The position numbers and the translations under genes were made by a program. A model generated the notes under the pieces. The model had not been told where the DNA came from. It searched no databases and saw only the letters and a program-made list of their open reading frames with translations. This document shows positions 1 through 8,327 of a stretch of 41,264 nucleotides of DNA, piece after piece (the stretch's first letter is position 1; every line of letters begins with the position of its first letter). The stretch comes from Verrucomicrobiota bacterium. Lineage in GTDB: Bacteria; Verrucomicrobiota; Verrucomicrobiia; Limisphaerales; JACQFS01. The stretch spans positions 1 through 41,264 of the forward strand of contig JACQFS010000087.1 in the NCBI GenBank assembly GCA_016199935.1, written 5' to 3'.

Positions 1-1205
1 AGATGGGCCGTTACCTCGAAGAGACGGACCGCGCGCTGCGCGAGGAGGCGTGGCAGCTCGTGGCCGAGCGGCGGCTGAAGGAGGCGGAGAAGTTCGAGGA
101 TATCTTCGAGGGCCTGCTGACGCTGCGCGAACAGATCGCGAAGAACGCGGGCTTTCCCAACTACCTCGCCTACGCGTTCCGGATGCGCGGGCGCTTCGAC
201 TACACGCCGGAGGATTGCGTGAAGTTCCACGACGCGATCGAGCGCGAGGTGATGCCGGTGCTGCGCGAGTTGCAGGCCGAGCGCAAGCAACAGCTCGCGC
301 TGGCGTCGGTGCGCCCGTGGGATCTCGCGGTGGACACGCTCAACCGCGCGCCGTTGCGTCCCTTCGAGCAGGTGGAGACGATGGTCGAGCGCACGCAGCA
401 CATTTTCGACAAACTGGATGGCGGGCTCTCGGGCGAGTTCAAGCTCATGCGCGACCTGAAGCTGCTCGATCTCGCGAACCGCAAGGGCAAGGCGCCGGGC
501 GGCTACCAGTCCACGCTCAACGAATCGCGCCTGCCGTTCATTTTCATGAACGCGGTCGGCCAGCAGCGCGACATCGAGACGATGCTGCACGAGGCGGGGC
601 ACGCCTTCCACGCGCTCGCGACTCGCGGCGAGGATCTCTACGGCTACCGCAGCGCGCCCATTGAATTCTGCGAAGTCGCCTCGATGAGCATGGAGCTGCT
701 CGGCAATGAGTTCATCGAAAGCTTCTACGCCGCGCCCGAGGCGAAGCGCGCGCGCCGCGATCATCTCGAGGGCATCGTGGAAATTTTCCCGTGGATCGCC
801 ACGGTGGACGCGTTTCAGCACTGGATTTACTCGCACCCCGGCCACACGCGCGCCGAACGCACTGCCGCGTGGCTCGCGCTGATGGACCGCTTCGGCGGCG
901 ACGTGGACTGGAGCGGCCTCGAATCCGCGCGCGCGAATTTGTGGCACCGGCAGCTCCACATTTTCCTCTACCCGTTTTACTATGTGGAATACGGCATTGC
1001 CCAACTCGGCGCGTTGCAGGTGTGGGCGAACTCGAAGCGTGACCGCGCACGCGCGCTGGCCGACTACAAGCGCGGCCTCGCCCTCGGCGGCTCGCGTCCG
1101 CTGCCGGAGCTGTTCACCGCGGCCGGCTGCCGCTTCGACTTTTCGCAAAAGACGGTGAAGCCGCTGGTGGAGCTGGTGCGCGGCGAGTTGAAAAAATTGA
1201 ACTGA
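1..1205 (+). CDS. M3 family oligoendopeptidase, 5' end missing
   Basis: Zinc metallopeptidase of the M3 family (oligoendopeptidase F / thimet type), expected to cut short peptides in the cytoplasm. The frame is open at the window edge. Family members are usually near 570-600 residues, so roughly a third is missing upstream and the ATG at base 3 is probably internal. Counting from that ATG, the zinc site is HEAGH at 196-200, with the third ligand Glu224 in EFCEVAS. The spacing of 28 residues from the first His matches M3 enzymes. The C-terminal half with the HIFLYPFYYVEY segment is also typical. No signal peptide can be judged because the start is absent. The next gene begins 55 bases downstream on the same strand. 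The family call is firm; the natural substrate is unknown. Confidence 0.9.
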   Translation, partial: MGRYLEETDRALREEAWQLVAERRLKEAEKFEDIFEGLLTLREQIAKNAGFPNYLAYAFRMRGRFDYTPEDCVKFHDAIEREVMPVLRELQAERKQQLALASVRPWDLAVDTLNRAPLRPFEQVETMVERTQHIFDKLDGGLSGEFKLMRDLKLLDLANRKGKAPGGYQSTLNESRLPFIFMNAVGQQRDIETMLHEAGHAFHALATRGEDLYGYRSAPIEFCEVASMSMELLGNEFIESFYAAPEAKRARRDHLEGIVEIFPWIATVDAFQHWIYSHPGHTRAERTAAWLALMDRFGGDVDWSGLESARANLWHRQLHIFLYPFYYVEYGIAQLGALQVWANSKRDRARALADYKRGLALGGSRPLPELFTAAGCRFDFSQKTVKPLVELVRGELKKLN

Positions 1206-1260
1206 GGTCGGGCAAATGCGCGTTGAAAAGGCGCCCTCTCGCGGCTAGCTTCCGCCCGCA

Positions 1261-2145
1261 ATGGCGATAGCTGACCGAAGTTACATGCGGGATCCCTACC
1301 ACCCGCCGCGATACACGACCGTGCTGATCGTCGCGTTGATCGCCGCCTTCGTCGTCCAGAGCCTCGTGCTTTTTTACGGCCGCTTTGACAGCTACGACTT
1401 CTTCGGGTTGACCGTTTCGGGTCTGCGCGCCGGGCGAATCTGGCAACTCCTCACGTTTCAGTTCATGCATTCGGCACCGTGGCCGTGGCACGTGCTGTTG
1501 AATTGCCTCGGGCTTTTTTTCTTCGGCCGGGCGGTGGAGGAGACGCTCGGCTCCCGGCGCTTTCTGATTCTCTATTTTACCTCGGGAGTGGTGGGCGGGG
1601 TCGTGCAGGTCCTGGCGACGGTCATTCTTCCGAATCATCCCGATGCCGCAGTCGTGGGTGCGTCGGCGGGCGTATGCGGCATGCTGGCGATCTTCTGTTC
1701 GCTGCATCCGATGCAGGAGGTGACGACCTGGATTTACTTTTTCCCCGTCAACATCCGCGCCCGTTATATGCTCTGGTTTTTCGGAGGGCTCTCCCTGTTC
1801 GGGACCTTGGTGCCCTTCGACCACATTGCCCACGGAGCGCATCTGGGCGGCATCCTGCTGGGAGTGGCCTATGTGAAATGGATCCACGGCGCGGATCAAT
1901 TTTCGGGAATGCCCGCCTGGCTCAGCAATCGCCAACGAGCCGACGACCGGCAGGGCATGCGTCGGAAGCGTTCGATCTTCACCCGGAAGCCAGCGATCGC
2001 ACCCGAGGAAATTCCCTCCGACGAATTCATCAGCAAGGAAGTGGACCCGATCCTCGACAAGATCGCCGCGCACGGGATGCAGAGCCTCACCGACCGCGAG
2101 AAAAAAATCCTCGAGTCCGCGCGGGCGAAGATGGCCAAGCGGTAG
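1261..2145 (+). CDS. Rhomboid family intramembrane serine protease
   Basis: Integral membrane serine protease that cleaves transmembrane helices. The 294-residue protein has about six hydrophobic segments between residues 20 and 205. The catalytic serine is Ser135 in GASAG (133-137) and the partner histidine is His194 in AHLGG. The HxxxN pair His77/Asn81 (HVLLN) fits the oxyanion-side residues of rhomboids. The last 85 residues are a hydrophilic, charged cytoplasmic tail rich in Lys and Glu, longer than in GlpG and without a recognised domain. The start is the ATG at 1261; an in-frame ATG at 1285 (MRDPYHPP) is a possible alternative. There is no Shine-Dalgarno sequence. The physiological substrate cannot be told from context. 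Confidence 0.92.
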   Translation: MAIADRSYMRDPYHPPRYTTVLIVALIAAFVVQSLVLFYGRFDSYDFFGLTVSGLRAGRIWQLLTFQFMHSAPWPWHVLLNCLGLFFFGRAVEETLGSRRFLILYFTSGVVGGVVQVLATVILPNHPDAAVVGASAGVCGMLAIFCSLHPMQEVTTWIYFFPVNIRARYMLWFFGGLSLFGTLVPFDHIAHGAHLGGILLGVAYVKWIHGADQFSGMPAWLSNRQRADDRQGMRRKRSIFTRKPAIAPEEIPSDEFISKEVDPILDKIAAHGMQSLTDREKKILESARAKMAKR

Positions 2146-2228
2146 AAACCCTCGGCGACAACTTTCTGCTCGCCTTCCGCCGCGGTTTTTTCCAGCCTCC
2201 CGGCCCACACTTTTAACAACCAGACATT

Positions 2229-3074
2229 ATGCGCATCGGCATCAATACGTTTCTCTACACCTCCCCGTTCACCACCAAGAGCGTCAGCCTTTTCCCGAAG
2301 TTCAAGAAGTGGGGCTTCGCGACGGTCGAGATTCCCATCGAGGCGCCGGAGCACATTGACCCGGTGAAGGTGAAGGCCGCCGCGGACAAGAGCGGGCTGG
2401 TGATTGGCTCGGTCTGCGCGTGCATGGGGCCGGGGCGCGACTTCCGCGGCAGCGCGGCCGAGCAGCGCACGGCGATGAAATACTGCAAGGCGCTCGTGAA
2501 CCAGGCCGCGAAGATGGGCCGGCCGAACATCATCGGACCGCTCTACTCCGTCGTGGGCAAGGCCGACGCCGTGGAGCCGAAACAGCAGAAGAAGGAGTTC
2601 AAGCTGGTGGTGAAAAATCTCAAGGCACTCGCCGATTACGCCGCGAAAAAGAAAATCAAGCTCTGCATTGAGCCGCTGAACCGTTTCGAGACCGACTTCC
2701 TCAACACCTGCGACCAGGGCCTGCGGCTGCTCAAGGCGGTGAACAAGAAAAACGTGAAGCTCCACCTCGACACGTTCCACATGAACATCGAGGAGAAGAA
2801 CCAGCACGATGCCATCGTCAAGTGTGGCAAGGCACTCGGACATTTTCACGCGTGCGGCAGCGACCGCGGCACGCCGGGCGGCGATCACATTGACTGGAAG
2901 CCCATCGTCCGCGCGCTCAAGAAAATCGGCTACAAGGGCGACGTGGTCATCGAAAGCTTCACGACCGACGTGAAGGTCATCGCGCGCGCCGCGGCCATCT
3001 GGCGCAAGATCGAGCCGCACCGCGACGACATTGCGGTAAAGGGCCTGCGGAACCTGCGTCGCTTCCTCCGGTGA
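2229..3074 (+). CDS. Sugar phosphate isomerase/epimerase, ketose 3-epimerase type
   Basis: Xylose-isomerase-like TIM barrel of the D-tagatose/D-psicose 3-epimerase group, 281 residues, which epimerises or isomerises keto sugars with a divalent metal. The metal and active-site set is complete: Glu148 (IEPLNRFE), Asp181 and His184 (HLDTFH), His207 (HFHACG), Arg213 and Glu242 (VIES). These sit at the family spacing, four residues earlier than the numbering of the Agrobacterium psicose epimerase. There is no signal peptide, so it should act in the cytoplasm. It is followed 54 bases later by a secreted esterase and lies in a carbohydrate cluster with DUF1080 and ThuA proteins. Relatives process 3-keto sugars, so a role after glycoside oxidation is plausible but inferred. 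The leader just before ATG is AC-rich and lacks a Shine-Dalgarno site. Confidence 0.88.
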   Translation: MRIGINTFLYTSPFTTKSVSLFPKFKKWGFATVEIPIEAPEHIDPVKVKAAADKSGLVIGSVCACMGPGRDFRGSAAEQRTAMKYCKALVNQAAKMGRPNIIGPLYSVVGKADAVEPKQQKKEFKLVVKNLKALADYAAKKKIKLCIEPLNRFETDFLNTCDQGLRLLKAVNKKNVKLHLDTFHMNIEEKNQHDAIVKCGKALGHFHACGSDRGTPGGDHIDWKPIVRALKKIGYKGDVVIESFTTDVKVIARAAAIWRKIEPHRDDIAVKGLRNLRRFLR

Positions 3075-3128
3075 AATGAGGAACCGGATTCAGCATCGTC
3101 AGCTTTTTCAAATCCAAACATCAACCGA

Positions 3129-4751
3129 ATGAAACTCCCATTTGCCGGATCGCTCTCCAGTCGCCTCGTCGCCATCTTCGCCACGCTGACGTTCATCGCC
3201 GCCGCGCGCGCCGAGGTCAAACTCCCCGTCGTCATCGGCAGCCACATGGTGCTCCAGCGCGAGCAGGCGTGCCCGATCTGGGGCTGGGCCGATCCCGGCG
3301 AAGCGGTCACGGTCGAGTTCGCCGGACAGAAGCTCGCGACGAAGGCCGCGGCGGACGGCACGTGGAGCGTGAAGTTGCGCTCGATGAAAGCCAACGCCAC
3401 GCCGCAGACGATGACCGTCTCCGGCAAAAACAAAATCGCACTCGAAGACGTGCTTGTCGGCGAAGTGTGGCTTTGCTCCGGCCAGTCGAACATGGAGTGG
3501 CCCGTGTCCGCGTCCGACAATGCGAAGGGGGAAATCGCCGCCGCGGATCATCCGCGCATCCGGCACATCAAGATCCCGCACCGCCCGTCGGACAAGCCCG
3601 AGCGCGAAGTGCAATCGGACGGCTGGCAGGTTTCCAATTCCAACACGGTCGTAGGCTTCACCGCGGTCGGCTATTTCTTCGGCCGCTCGTTGATGAAGGA
3701 CCTCGACGTCCCCATCGGCCTGCTCGGTTGCAACTGGGGCGGCACGCGCATCGAACCGTGGACGCCGCCGGTCGGCTTCAAGTCCGTGCCTGCGCTGAAG
3801 GCTGACTACGCCGACAAACTCGACACGTTTCCGACGAAGCTGCCCGTGACCGCACCCGAAATGCAGCCCGCGCTCGACAAGGAGGGCAAGCCGATCCTCG
3901 ACAAGAGCGGCAAACCCACCACCAAGCCCGTGCTCGGCGCGGACGGCCGCGCGAAAATGAAAGTGGTCATGGGAAAGGACGGCAAGCCGGTGATGCAGAT
4001 CAATCACCAGTCGCCGCTCGCGCTCTACAACGGGATGGTTCATCCGCTCGTGCCCTTCGCGATCCGCGGCGCGATCTGGTATCAGGGCGAGTCGAACAAC
4101 GGCGAGGGCATGCTCTATTACGAAAAGATGAAGGCGCTCATCGCCGGCTGGCGCAAAGTGTGGGGCAACTCCAGTCTGCCGTTCTACTTCGTCCAACTCG
4201 CCCCCTACACCTACGGCGGTGATCCGACGAAGCTCGCCGGCATCTGGGAGGCGCAGACCGCCGCGCTCGAAATCCCACACACCGGCATGGCCGTGACCGT
4301 GGACATCGGCAACACAAAGAACATCCACCCGACGAACAAGCAGGAGACCGGTCGCCGCCTCGCGCTCTGGGCGCTGGCGAAAACCTACGGCAAAAAAGGC
4401 TTCGAGTATTCCGGCCCGCTCTACGACGGCATGAAGGTGCGCGGAAACAAAATCGAGTTGAGCTTCGACCACGTCGGCGGCGGACTGGTCGCGCGCGACG
4501 GCAAGGCGCTCACGCACTTCACCATTGCCGGGGCCGACAAGAATTTCGCCGAGGCCAAGGCGGAGATCGTCGGCAAAAAAGTCGTCGTGTCGAGCGACGC
4601 GGTGGCGAAGCCAGCCGCCGTGCGTTTCGCGTGGCACCAGCAGGCCGAGCCGAATCTCTCGAACAAGGATGGCCTACCCGCCTCGCCGTTCCGCACCGAC
4701 AAATGGCCGCTCGTCGAGGCCGCGCCGGCGCCCGCGCCCGCGAAGAAATAA
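3129..4751 (+). CDS. Secreted sialate O-acetylesterase-like SGNH hydrolase
   Basis: Carbohydrate esterase of the sialate O-acetylesterase (SASA/DUF303) family, 540 residues, predicted to remove acetyl groups from glycans in the periplasm or outside the cell. A signal peptide is visible at residues 1-28 (hydrophobic stretch ending in ARA before EV). The nucleophile block is CSGQSNMEW with Ser120; WYQGESN at 318-324 and DIGNTKNIHP with Asp392 and His400 complete the SGNH pattern. Residues 248-288 form an unusual Lys/Gly/Asp-rich insert with repeated (D)xxGKP units (KEGKP, KSGKP, KDGKP), probably a flexible surface loop. It is followed 21 bases later by a cupin gene, and both belong to the same plus-strand carbohydrate stretch. 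The exact substrate is not shown by the sequence; plant or algal acetylated glycans are as likely as sialic acid. Confidence 0.88.
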   Translation: MKLPFAGSLSSRLVAIFATLTFIAAARAEVKLPVVIGSHMVLQREQACPIWGWADPGEAVTVEFAGQKLATKAAADGTWSVKLRSMKANATPQTMTVSGKNKIALEDVLVGEVWLCSGQSNMEWPVSASDNAKGEIAAADHPRIRHIKIPHRPSDKPEREVQSDGWQVSNSNTVVGFTAVGYFFGRSLMKDLDVPIGLLGCNWGGTRIEPWTPPVGFKSVPALKADYADKLDTFPTKLPVTAPEMQPALDKEGKPILDKSGKPTTKPVLGADGRAKMKVVMGKDGKPVMQINHQSPLALYNGMVHPLVPFAIRGAIWYQGESNNGEGMLYYEKMKALIAGWRKVWGNSSLPFYFVQLAPYTYGGDPTKLAGIWEAQTAALEIPHTGMAVTVDIGNTKNIHPTNKQETGRRLALWALAKTYGKKGFEYSGPLYDGMKVRGNKIELSFDHVGGGLVARDGKALTHFTIAGADKNFAEAKAEIVGKKVVVSSDAVAKPAAVRFAWHQQAEPNLSNKDGLPASPFRTDKWPLVEAAPAPAPAKK

Positions 4752-4772
4752 TTCCACACCCTGTCGCTTAAC

Positions 4773-5234
4773 ATGAACGCCGAATCGCTCAAGCCCTTCC
4801 TCCTCGCCGCTGACGCCGGCAAACGCCTGAACGTCCTCGGTGACGGCATCACCGTCCTGCTCCACGGCCGCGACACTGGCGGGACCATTTCCGTGGTGCT
4901 CGCCGACGGCGACCCCGGCCACGGCCCGCCGCCGCACGTGCATCATCGCGAGGACGAAACGTTTCATTGCATCGAGGGCGAGATCGAAGGTTTCTGCGGC
5001 GACCAGACATTCAAGCTCATGCCCGGCGCGACCGCCTTTCTGCCGCGCAACATCCCGCACACGTGGCGCGTCGCCGGCACGCGCCGCGCGAAGGTGCTCG
5101 TCGTGCTCACGCCCGCGGGTTTCGAGGAATTCTTCGAGGCCGTCGGCGCGATGTCGCCCACGGAACAGCAGGACATCCCGCGCGTGGTCGCGCTTGGAAA
5201 GAAATACGGTCTCGATATTCTCCCGCCGCAATAA
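4773..5234 (+). CDS. Single-domain cupin protein
   Basis: Small cytoplasmic cupin of 153 residues. Both conserved cupin motifs are intact: motif 1 has His55, His57 and Glu62 followed by Gly69 (HVHHREDETFHCIEG), and motif 2 has Gly85, Pro91 and His96 (PGATAFLPRNIPHTW). A metal centre with three His and one Glu is therefore expected. No other domain is present, so it could be a sugar or phenolic-binding enzyme (dioxygenase, isomerase or epimerase) or a binding protein. It sits between the acetylesterase (21 bases upstream) and the DUF1080 gene (31 bases downstream), which suggests co-transcription and a role in handling sugar-derived compounds. The start is the only good ATG. The function beyond the fold is unknown. 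Confidence 0.82.
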   Translation: MNAESLKPFLLAADAGKRLNVLGDGITVLLHGRDTGGTISVVLADGDPGHGPPPHVHHREDETFHCIEGEIEGFCGDQTFKLMPGATAFLPRNIPHTWRVAGTRRAKVLVVLTPAGFEEFFEAVGAMSPTEQQDIPRVVALGKKYGLDILPPQ

Positions 5235-5265
5235 ATTCCACGGCCAAACCGTCAGTTCAACCAAC

Positions 5266-6012
5266 ATGAAAACCATCAGCACCCTCGTCGCCTCGCTGGC
5301 GCTCACCCTGACCCTCTCCGCCGCCGACGCGGAGAAAGGTTTCAAATCCATCTTCAACGGCCACGACCTCACCGGCTGGGAGGGCAATCCCGAACTCTGG
5401 TCGGTCAAGGACGGCTGCATCAACGGCCAGACCACCGCCGAGAAGGGCATCACGCACAACACGTTTCTCATCTGGAAGGCCGGCACGCCGGGCGACTTCG
5501 AGTTGCGCTGCTCGTGGAAGCTCACGTCGCAAAACGAAAAGGGTTTCGGCAACTCCGGCATCCAATATCGCAGCAAGGTCATTGACCCGAAGGAGTGGAT
5601 CGTCGGCGGCTACCAGGCGGACATCGCGACCGACACCGTGCATACCGGCATCCTCTACGAGGAGCGCGGGCGCGGCATCCTCGCCAACTGCGGCGAGAAG
5701 GTCGTCATCAAGGGCTCCGAGGAAGTGGAGAAGAAGGGCAAGAAATCCCAAAAGCCCAAGCTCGAAGCCACCCGCGCCTTCGGCACCGTCGAGGAAGTGC
5801 AGGGCAAGGTGAAGAAAGGCGAGTGGAACACCTACGTCATCATCGCGAAGGGCAATCACCTCCAGCAGTTCATCAACGGCGCGCAGACCGTGGACATCAC
5901 CGACGAGGACGCCGCCAACGCCGCGAAGTCCGGCGTGCTCGCGCTGCAACTCCACGTCGGCGGCGCGATGACGATCCAGTTCAAGGACCTCCGCCTCAAG
6001 GAACTGAAATAG
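5266..6012 (+). CDS. Secreted DUF1080 protein (3-keto-disaccharide hydrolase family)
   Basis: Protein of 248 residues of the DUF1080 family, a concanavalin-like jelly roll whose characterised members cleave 3-keto-glycosides. The N-terminus is a clear signal peptide (MKTISTLVASL... ending near SAADA, about 22 residues), so it acts in the periplasm or outside. Family hallmarks are FKSIFNGHDLTGWEG at the start of the domain, NSGIQYRS and GGYQADI in the centre, and a closing strand MTIQFKDLRLKEL. The ATG at 5266 was chosen because it opens the signal peptide; the frame is open further upstream but overlaps the cupin gene. A canonical terminator follows at 6099-6130, after a palindromic repeat, so this gene probably ends the operon that begins at 2229 or 3129. 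Hydrolase activity is inferred from the family. Confidence 0.88.
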   Translation: MKTISTLVASLALTLTLSAADAEKGFKSIFNGHDLTGWEGNPELWSVKDGCINGQTTAEKGITHNTFLIWKAGTPGDFELRCSWKLTSQNEKGFGNSGIQYRSKVIDPKEWIVGGYQADIATDTVHTGILYEERGRGILANCGEKVVIKGSEEVEKKGKKSQKPKLEATRAFGTVEEVQGKVKKGEWNTYVIIAKGNHLQQFINGAQTVDITDEDAANAAKSGVLALQLHVGGAMTIQFKDLRLKELK

Positions 6013-6018
6013 TTTTCC

Positions 6019-6090
6019 CGGTAGCAGCCGACGTAAGGAGGCTCTGGCTTTTCGGATTCGGATGGAGCCTCCTCACGTCGGCTGCTACCG
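6019..6090. repeat. Palindromic repeat, family 1 version A (complete inverted pair)
   Basis: Inverted repeat with arms 6019-6044 and 6065-6090 (26 bases each, 25 matching) around a 20-base loop. The arm core reads GTAGCAGCCGACGT then A(A/G)GGAGGCTC. The only mismatch is at arm position 15, A in the left arm and G in the complement of the right arm. As RNA from the minus strand this would be a G-U wobble. Further arms of this family lie at 24605, 28756 and 29066, and a second version at 12792-12860. Confidence 0.9.
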
Positions 6091-6098
6091 AATTTTTG

Positions 6099-6130
6099 GC
6101 GCGGGCCGCGAGGTCCGCGCTTTTCTTTTT
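6099..6130 (+). terminator. Rho-independent terminator after the DUF1080 gene
   Basis: Nine-pair stem GCGCGGGCC (6099-6107) and GGTCCGCGC (6112-6120) with the loop GCGA and one G-U pair, followed directly by TTTTCTTTTT (6121-6130). This is a textbook terminator for plus-strand transcripts and separates the DUF1080 gene from the first ThuA gene. Confidence 0.8.
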
Positions 6131-6168
6131 CAGCGATTTCACGCCATGCTTCGCCAACAACTCCTGAC

Positions 6169-7083
6169 ATGAAAAAACTCCTCCTCGCCCTGGCCGCCTT
6201 CGCCGCCGCCTTCGCCGCCGCCTTCACCGCCACCGCCGCCGACCAGAAAATTATCTTCATCGCCGGCAAGCCCAGCCATCCGCCGCTCGCGCACGAGCAT
6301 CGCGCCGGCTCGTTGCTGCTCGCGAAATGCCTGCAAGGTTTCCCCGGCGTCATCACGGAGGTTCACACCAACGGCTGGGTGCAGGATGAAGCGGCGCTCG
6401 ACGGCGCGGCCGCCGTGGTCATCTACAGCGACGGCGGCGTCAACCATCCGGTGCTGCTCGATGATCGTCTCGCCAAACTCGGCGCGCTGATGAAGAAAGG
6501 CGTGGGCCTCGCGTGTCTCCACTTCGCCACCGAGCCGACGCCGGACAAGGGCGAGCAGGAATTCCTCGGCTGGCTCGGCGGCGCGTTCTCGCCGAACTGG
6601 TCGGTGAATCCGCATTGGGACGCCGACTTCACCACGCTGCCCAAGCATCCCATCACGCGCGGAGTGCATCCGTTCAAGACGAATGACGAATGGTATTTCC
6701 ACCTGCGCTGGGCCGAGGGCATGAAAGGCGTCACGCCCATCCTCACCGCCATCGCGCCGCCCGACACGATGAGCCGACCCGACGGACATCACAGCGGCAA
6801 TCCCGCCGTGCGCGAGTCCGTGGCGAAGCAGGAGCCGCAACACGTCGGCTGGGCGATGGAGCGCGCCGACGGCGGACGCGGCTTTGGCTTCACCGGCGGC
6901 CACAATCATCTCGGCTGGAAAGACGAAAACCAGCGCCGCCTCGTCCTCAACGCCATCCTCTGGGTCGCGAAAGTCGAAGTGCCGAAGAACGGCGTGCAGT
7001 CGAAAGTCACCGACGAGGATTTGATGGCGAACCTCGACGTGAAGCGCGCGCCGAATCCCAAGGCGGCGGCAAAGAAGAAGTAG
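6169..7083 (+). CDS. Secreted ThuA-domain protein, paralog 1
   Basis: ThuA-like protein of 304 residues, a class I glutamine-amidotransferase-like fold named after a rhizobial trehalose-utilisation protein. The signal peptide is unusual: KK followed by an Ala/Phe-rich repeat (AAFAAAFAAAF) to about residue 24. Hallmarks are AGKPSHPPLAHEHRAG near residue 30, IYSDGG, NPHWDADF, DEWYFHLRW and GRGFGFTGGHNH. The tail is Lys/Ala-rich. It closely resembles the product of 7428-8324 and the first 290 residues of the 9381-12785 product, down to the conserved EVPKNGVQSKV segment near the C-terminus. This gene stands between a terminator and a palindrome-rich gap, so it may form its own transcription unit. 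The catalytic activity of secreted ThuA proteins is not established; keto-sugar processing is inferred from neighbours. Confidence 0.87.
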   Translation: MKKLLLALAAFAAAFAAAFTATAADQKIIFIAGKPSHPPLAHEHRAGSLLLAKCLQGFPGVITEVHTNGWVQDEAALDGAAAVVIYSDGGVNHPVLLDDRLAKLGALMKKGVGLACLHFATEPTPDKGEQEFLGWLGGAFSPNWSVNPHWDADFTTLPKHPITRGVHPFKTNDEWYFHLRWAEGMKGVTPILTAIAPPDTMSRPDGHHSGNPAVRESVAKQEPQHVGWAMERADGGRGFGFTGGHNHLGWKDENQRRLVLNAILWVAKVEVPKNGVQSKVTDEDLMANLDVKRAPNPKAAAKKK

Positions 7084-7427
7084 GAGCGCGGGCGGCCCGC
7101 CCGCGAGTCCCGCGCCCTGAAAGGGCGCACGCTGGTAGCCACGGGTGAGCGGAGCGAACCCGTGGACGCCGTGGAAAAAGGGAATTCCCCGCCCCAACAG
7201 GGCGGACGAAATGCGCCTCCGAAATCCACTGGCCTTGTCCTCGATCTCACGTGCGCTCCTTCGGAGCGCGATCGTTTCTTTCGCTCACCACCACGGGTTC
7301 ACTCTGTTCACCCGTGGCTACCTTCGTCCGCTCCTTCGGAGCGAACCCAGGACGCCCTGCGGTATTCCCCATCACAATCCGCATTGAAGCCCGCCGCGAT
7401 TCGCCTAGTCTGATCACCACACTGAAC
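7084..7427. repeat. Gene-free 344-base gap filled with palindromic repeats
   Basis: No gene was found here. From left to right the gap holds a 9-base perfect palindrome pair (7087-7095 with 7097-7105), a hairpin GCGCCCT-GAA-AGGGCGC (7112-7128), and a 32-base repeat at 7134-7165. An inverted copy of that repeat lies at 7291-7322 (29 of 32 positions match), and each copy is itself a palindrome (CCACGGGT with ACCCGTGG). Two further hairpins share the core CTCC-TTC-GGAG: 7253-7269 and 7329-7343. No T-run follows the hairpins, so they are not typical terminators. The AT-richer end (7360-7427) may carry the promoter of the next gene, but no convincing boxes are seen. Confidence 0.85.
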
Positions 7428-8324
7428 ATGAAACGTCTCCTCCTCCTCGCCATCGCGCTCGTCGCGTTCAATTCCTCCGCCGCCGAGCAGCCGCGCAAGC
7501 TCGTCATCATCGCCGGCAAGCCGAGCCATCCGCCGGGGATGCACGAGTTTCGCGCCGGCTCGTTGCTGTTGGAGAAATGCCTGAAGCAGGGCTATCCGAA
7601 ACTCAAAGTGGAGGTTCACACCAACGGCTGGGTGAGCGACGAGAAAACTTTCGCCGATGCCGACGCCATTTTCATTTATGCCGACGGCGGTGCGAAACAT
7701 CCCGCCGTCGTGGACGGTCATCTGGAAACACTCCGCGCGCTGATGAAACGCGGCGTGAGCCTCGGCTGCGGTCACTACGGAGTGGAAGTGGTGCCCGACC
7801 AGGGCGGCGCGGAGTTCAAGGAATGGATCGGCGGCCATTACGAGAACCAGTTTTCCTGCAACCCGATCTGGGATGCGGACTACAAAACATTTCCCAAGCA
7901 CGCGATCACGCGCGGCGTGAAACCCTACACGACGAAGGACGAGTGGTATTTCAACATGAGGTTCCGCGATGACCTGAGCGGCATCACGCCCATCCTCGTC
8001 GCCAAGCCGAGCGATACGACGCGCGACGGTCCCTACGTTTATCCGAAGGGGCCGTATCCGCACATCCAGGCCGCGAAGGGCCGCGCCGAGACTATGATGT
8101 GGGCCGTGGAGCGCGCCGACGGCGGACGCGGCTTCGGCTACACCGGCGGACATTTCCACGCGAACTGGGGAAACGACCAGCAGCGCAAGATCATCCTCAA
8201 CGCACTCGTCTGGCTCGCAAAGGCCGAGGTGCCGAAGAACGGTGTCGAGTCGAAGGTGACAGAGGTCGACCTCGCCGCGAACCTTGACCCGAAGCCCGCA
8301 CCCAAGCCAGCGGTGAAGAAGTAA
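7428..8324 (+). CDS. Secreted ThuA-domain protein, paralog 2
   Basis: Second small ThuA-like protein, 298 residues from the ATG at 7428. That start gives a clean signal peptide (MKRLLLLAIALVAFNSSAA). The frame is open further upstream into the repeat region, but that extension has no coding character. Domain landmarks repeat those of the neighbour at 6169: AGKPSHPPGMHEFRAG, IYADGGAKHPAV, NPIWDADYKTF, DEWYFNMRF, and GRGFGYTGGHFHANW, ending in EVPKNGVESKV. The HFHANW form is closer to the giant ThuA protein at 9381 than to paralog 1. Its stop codon lies only three bases before the GTG start of the dehydratase gene, so the two are probably co-transcribed and translationally linked. Secretion contrasts with the cytoplasmic partner. 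The activity is unknown; the family assignment is firm. Confidence 0.87.
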   Translation: MKRLLLLAIALVAFNSSAAEQPRKLVIIAGKPSHPPGMHEFRAGSLLLEKCLKQGYPKLKVEVHTNGWVSDEKTFADADAIFIYADGGAKHPAVVDGHLETLRALMKRGVSLGCGHYGVEVVPDQGGAEFKEWIGGHYENQFSCNPIWDADYKTFPKHAITRGVKPYTTKDEWYFNMRFRDDLSGITPILVAKPSDTTRDGPYVYPKGPYPHIQAAKGRAETMMWAVERADGGRGFGYTGGHFHANWGNDQQRKIILNALVWLAKAEVPKNGVESKVTEVDLAANLDPKPAPKPAVKK

Positions 8325-8327
8325 TCG

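Noticed and set aside
7084-7347. CRISPR-like array
   Set aside because: The repeats are palindromes of different families with irregular spacing; there are no regular spacers and no cas genes.
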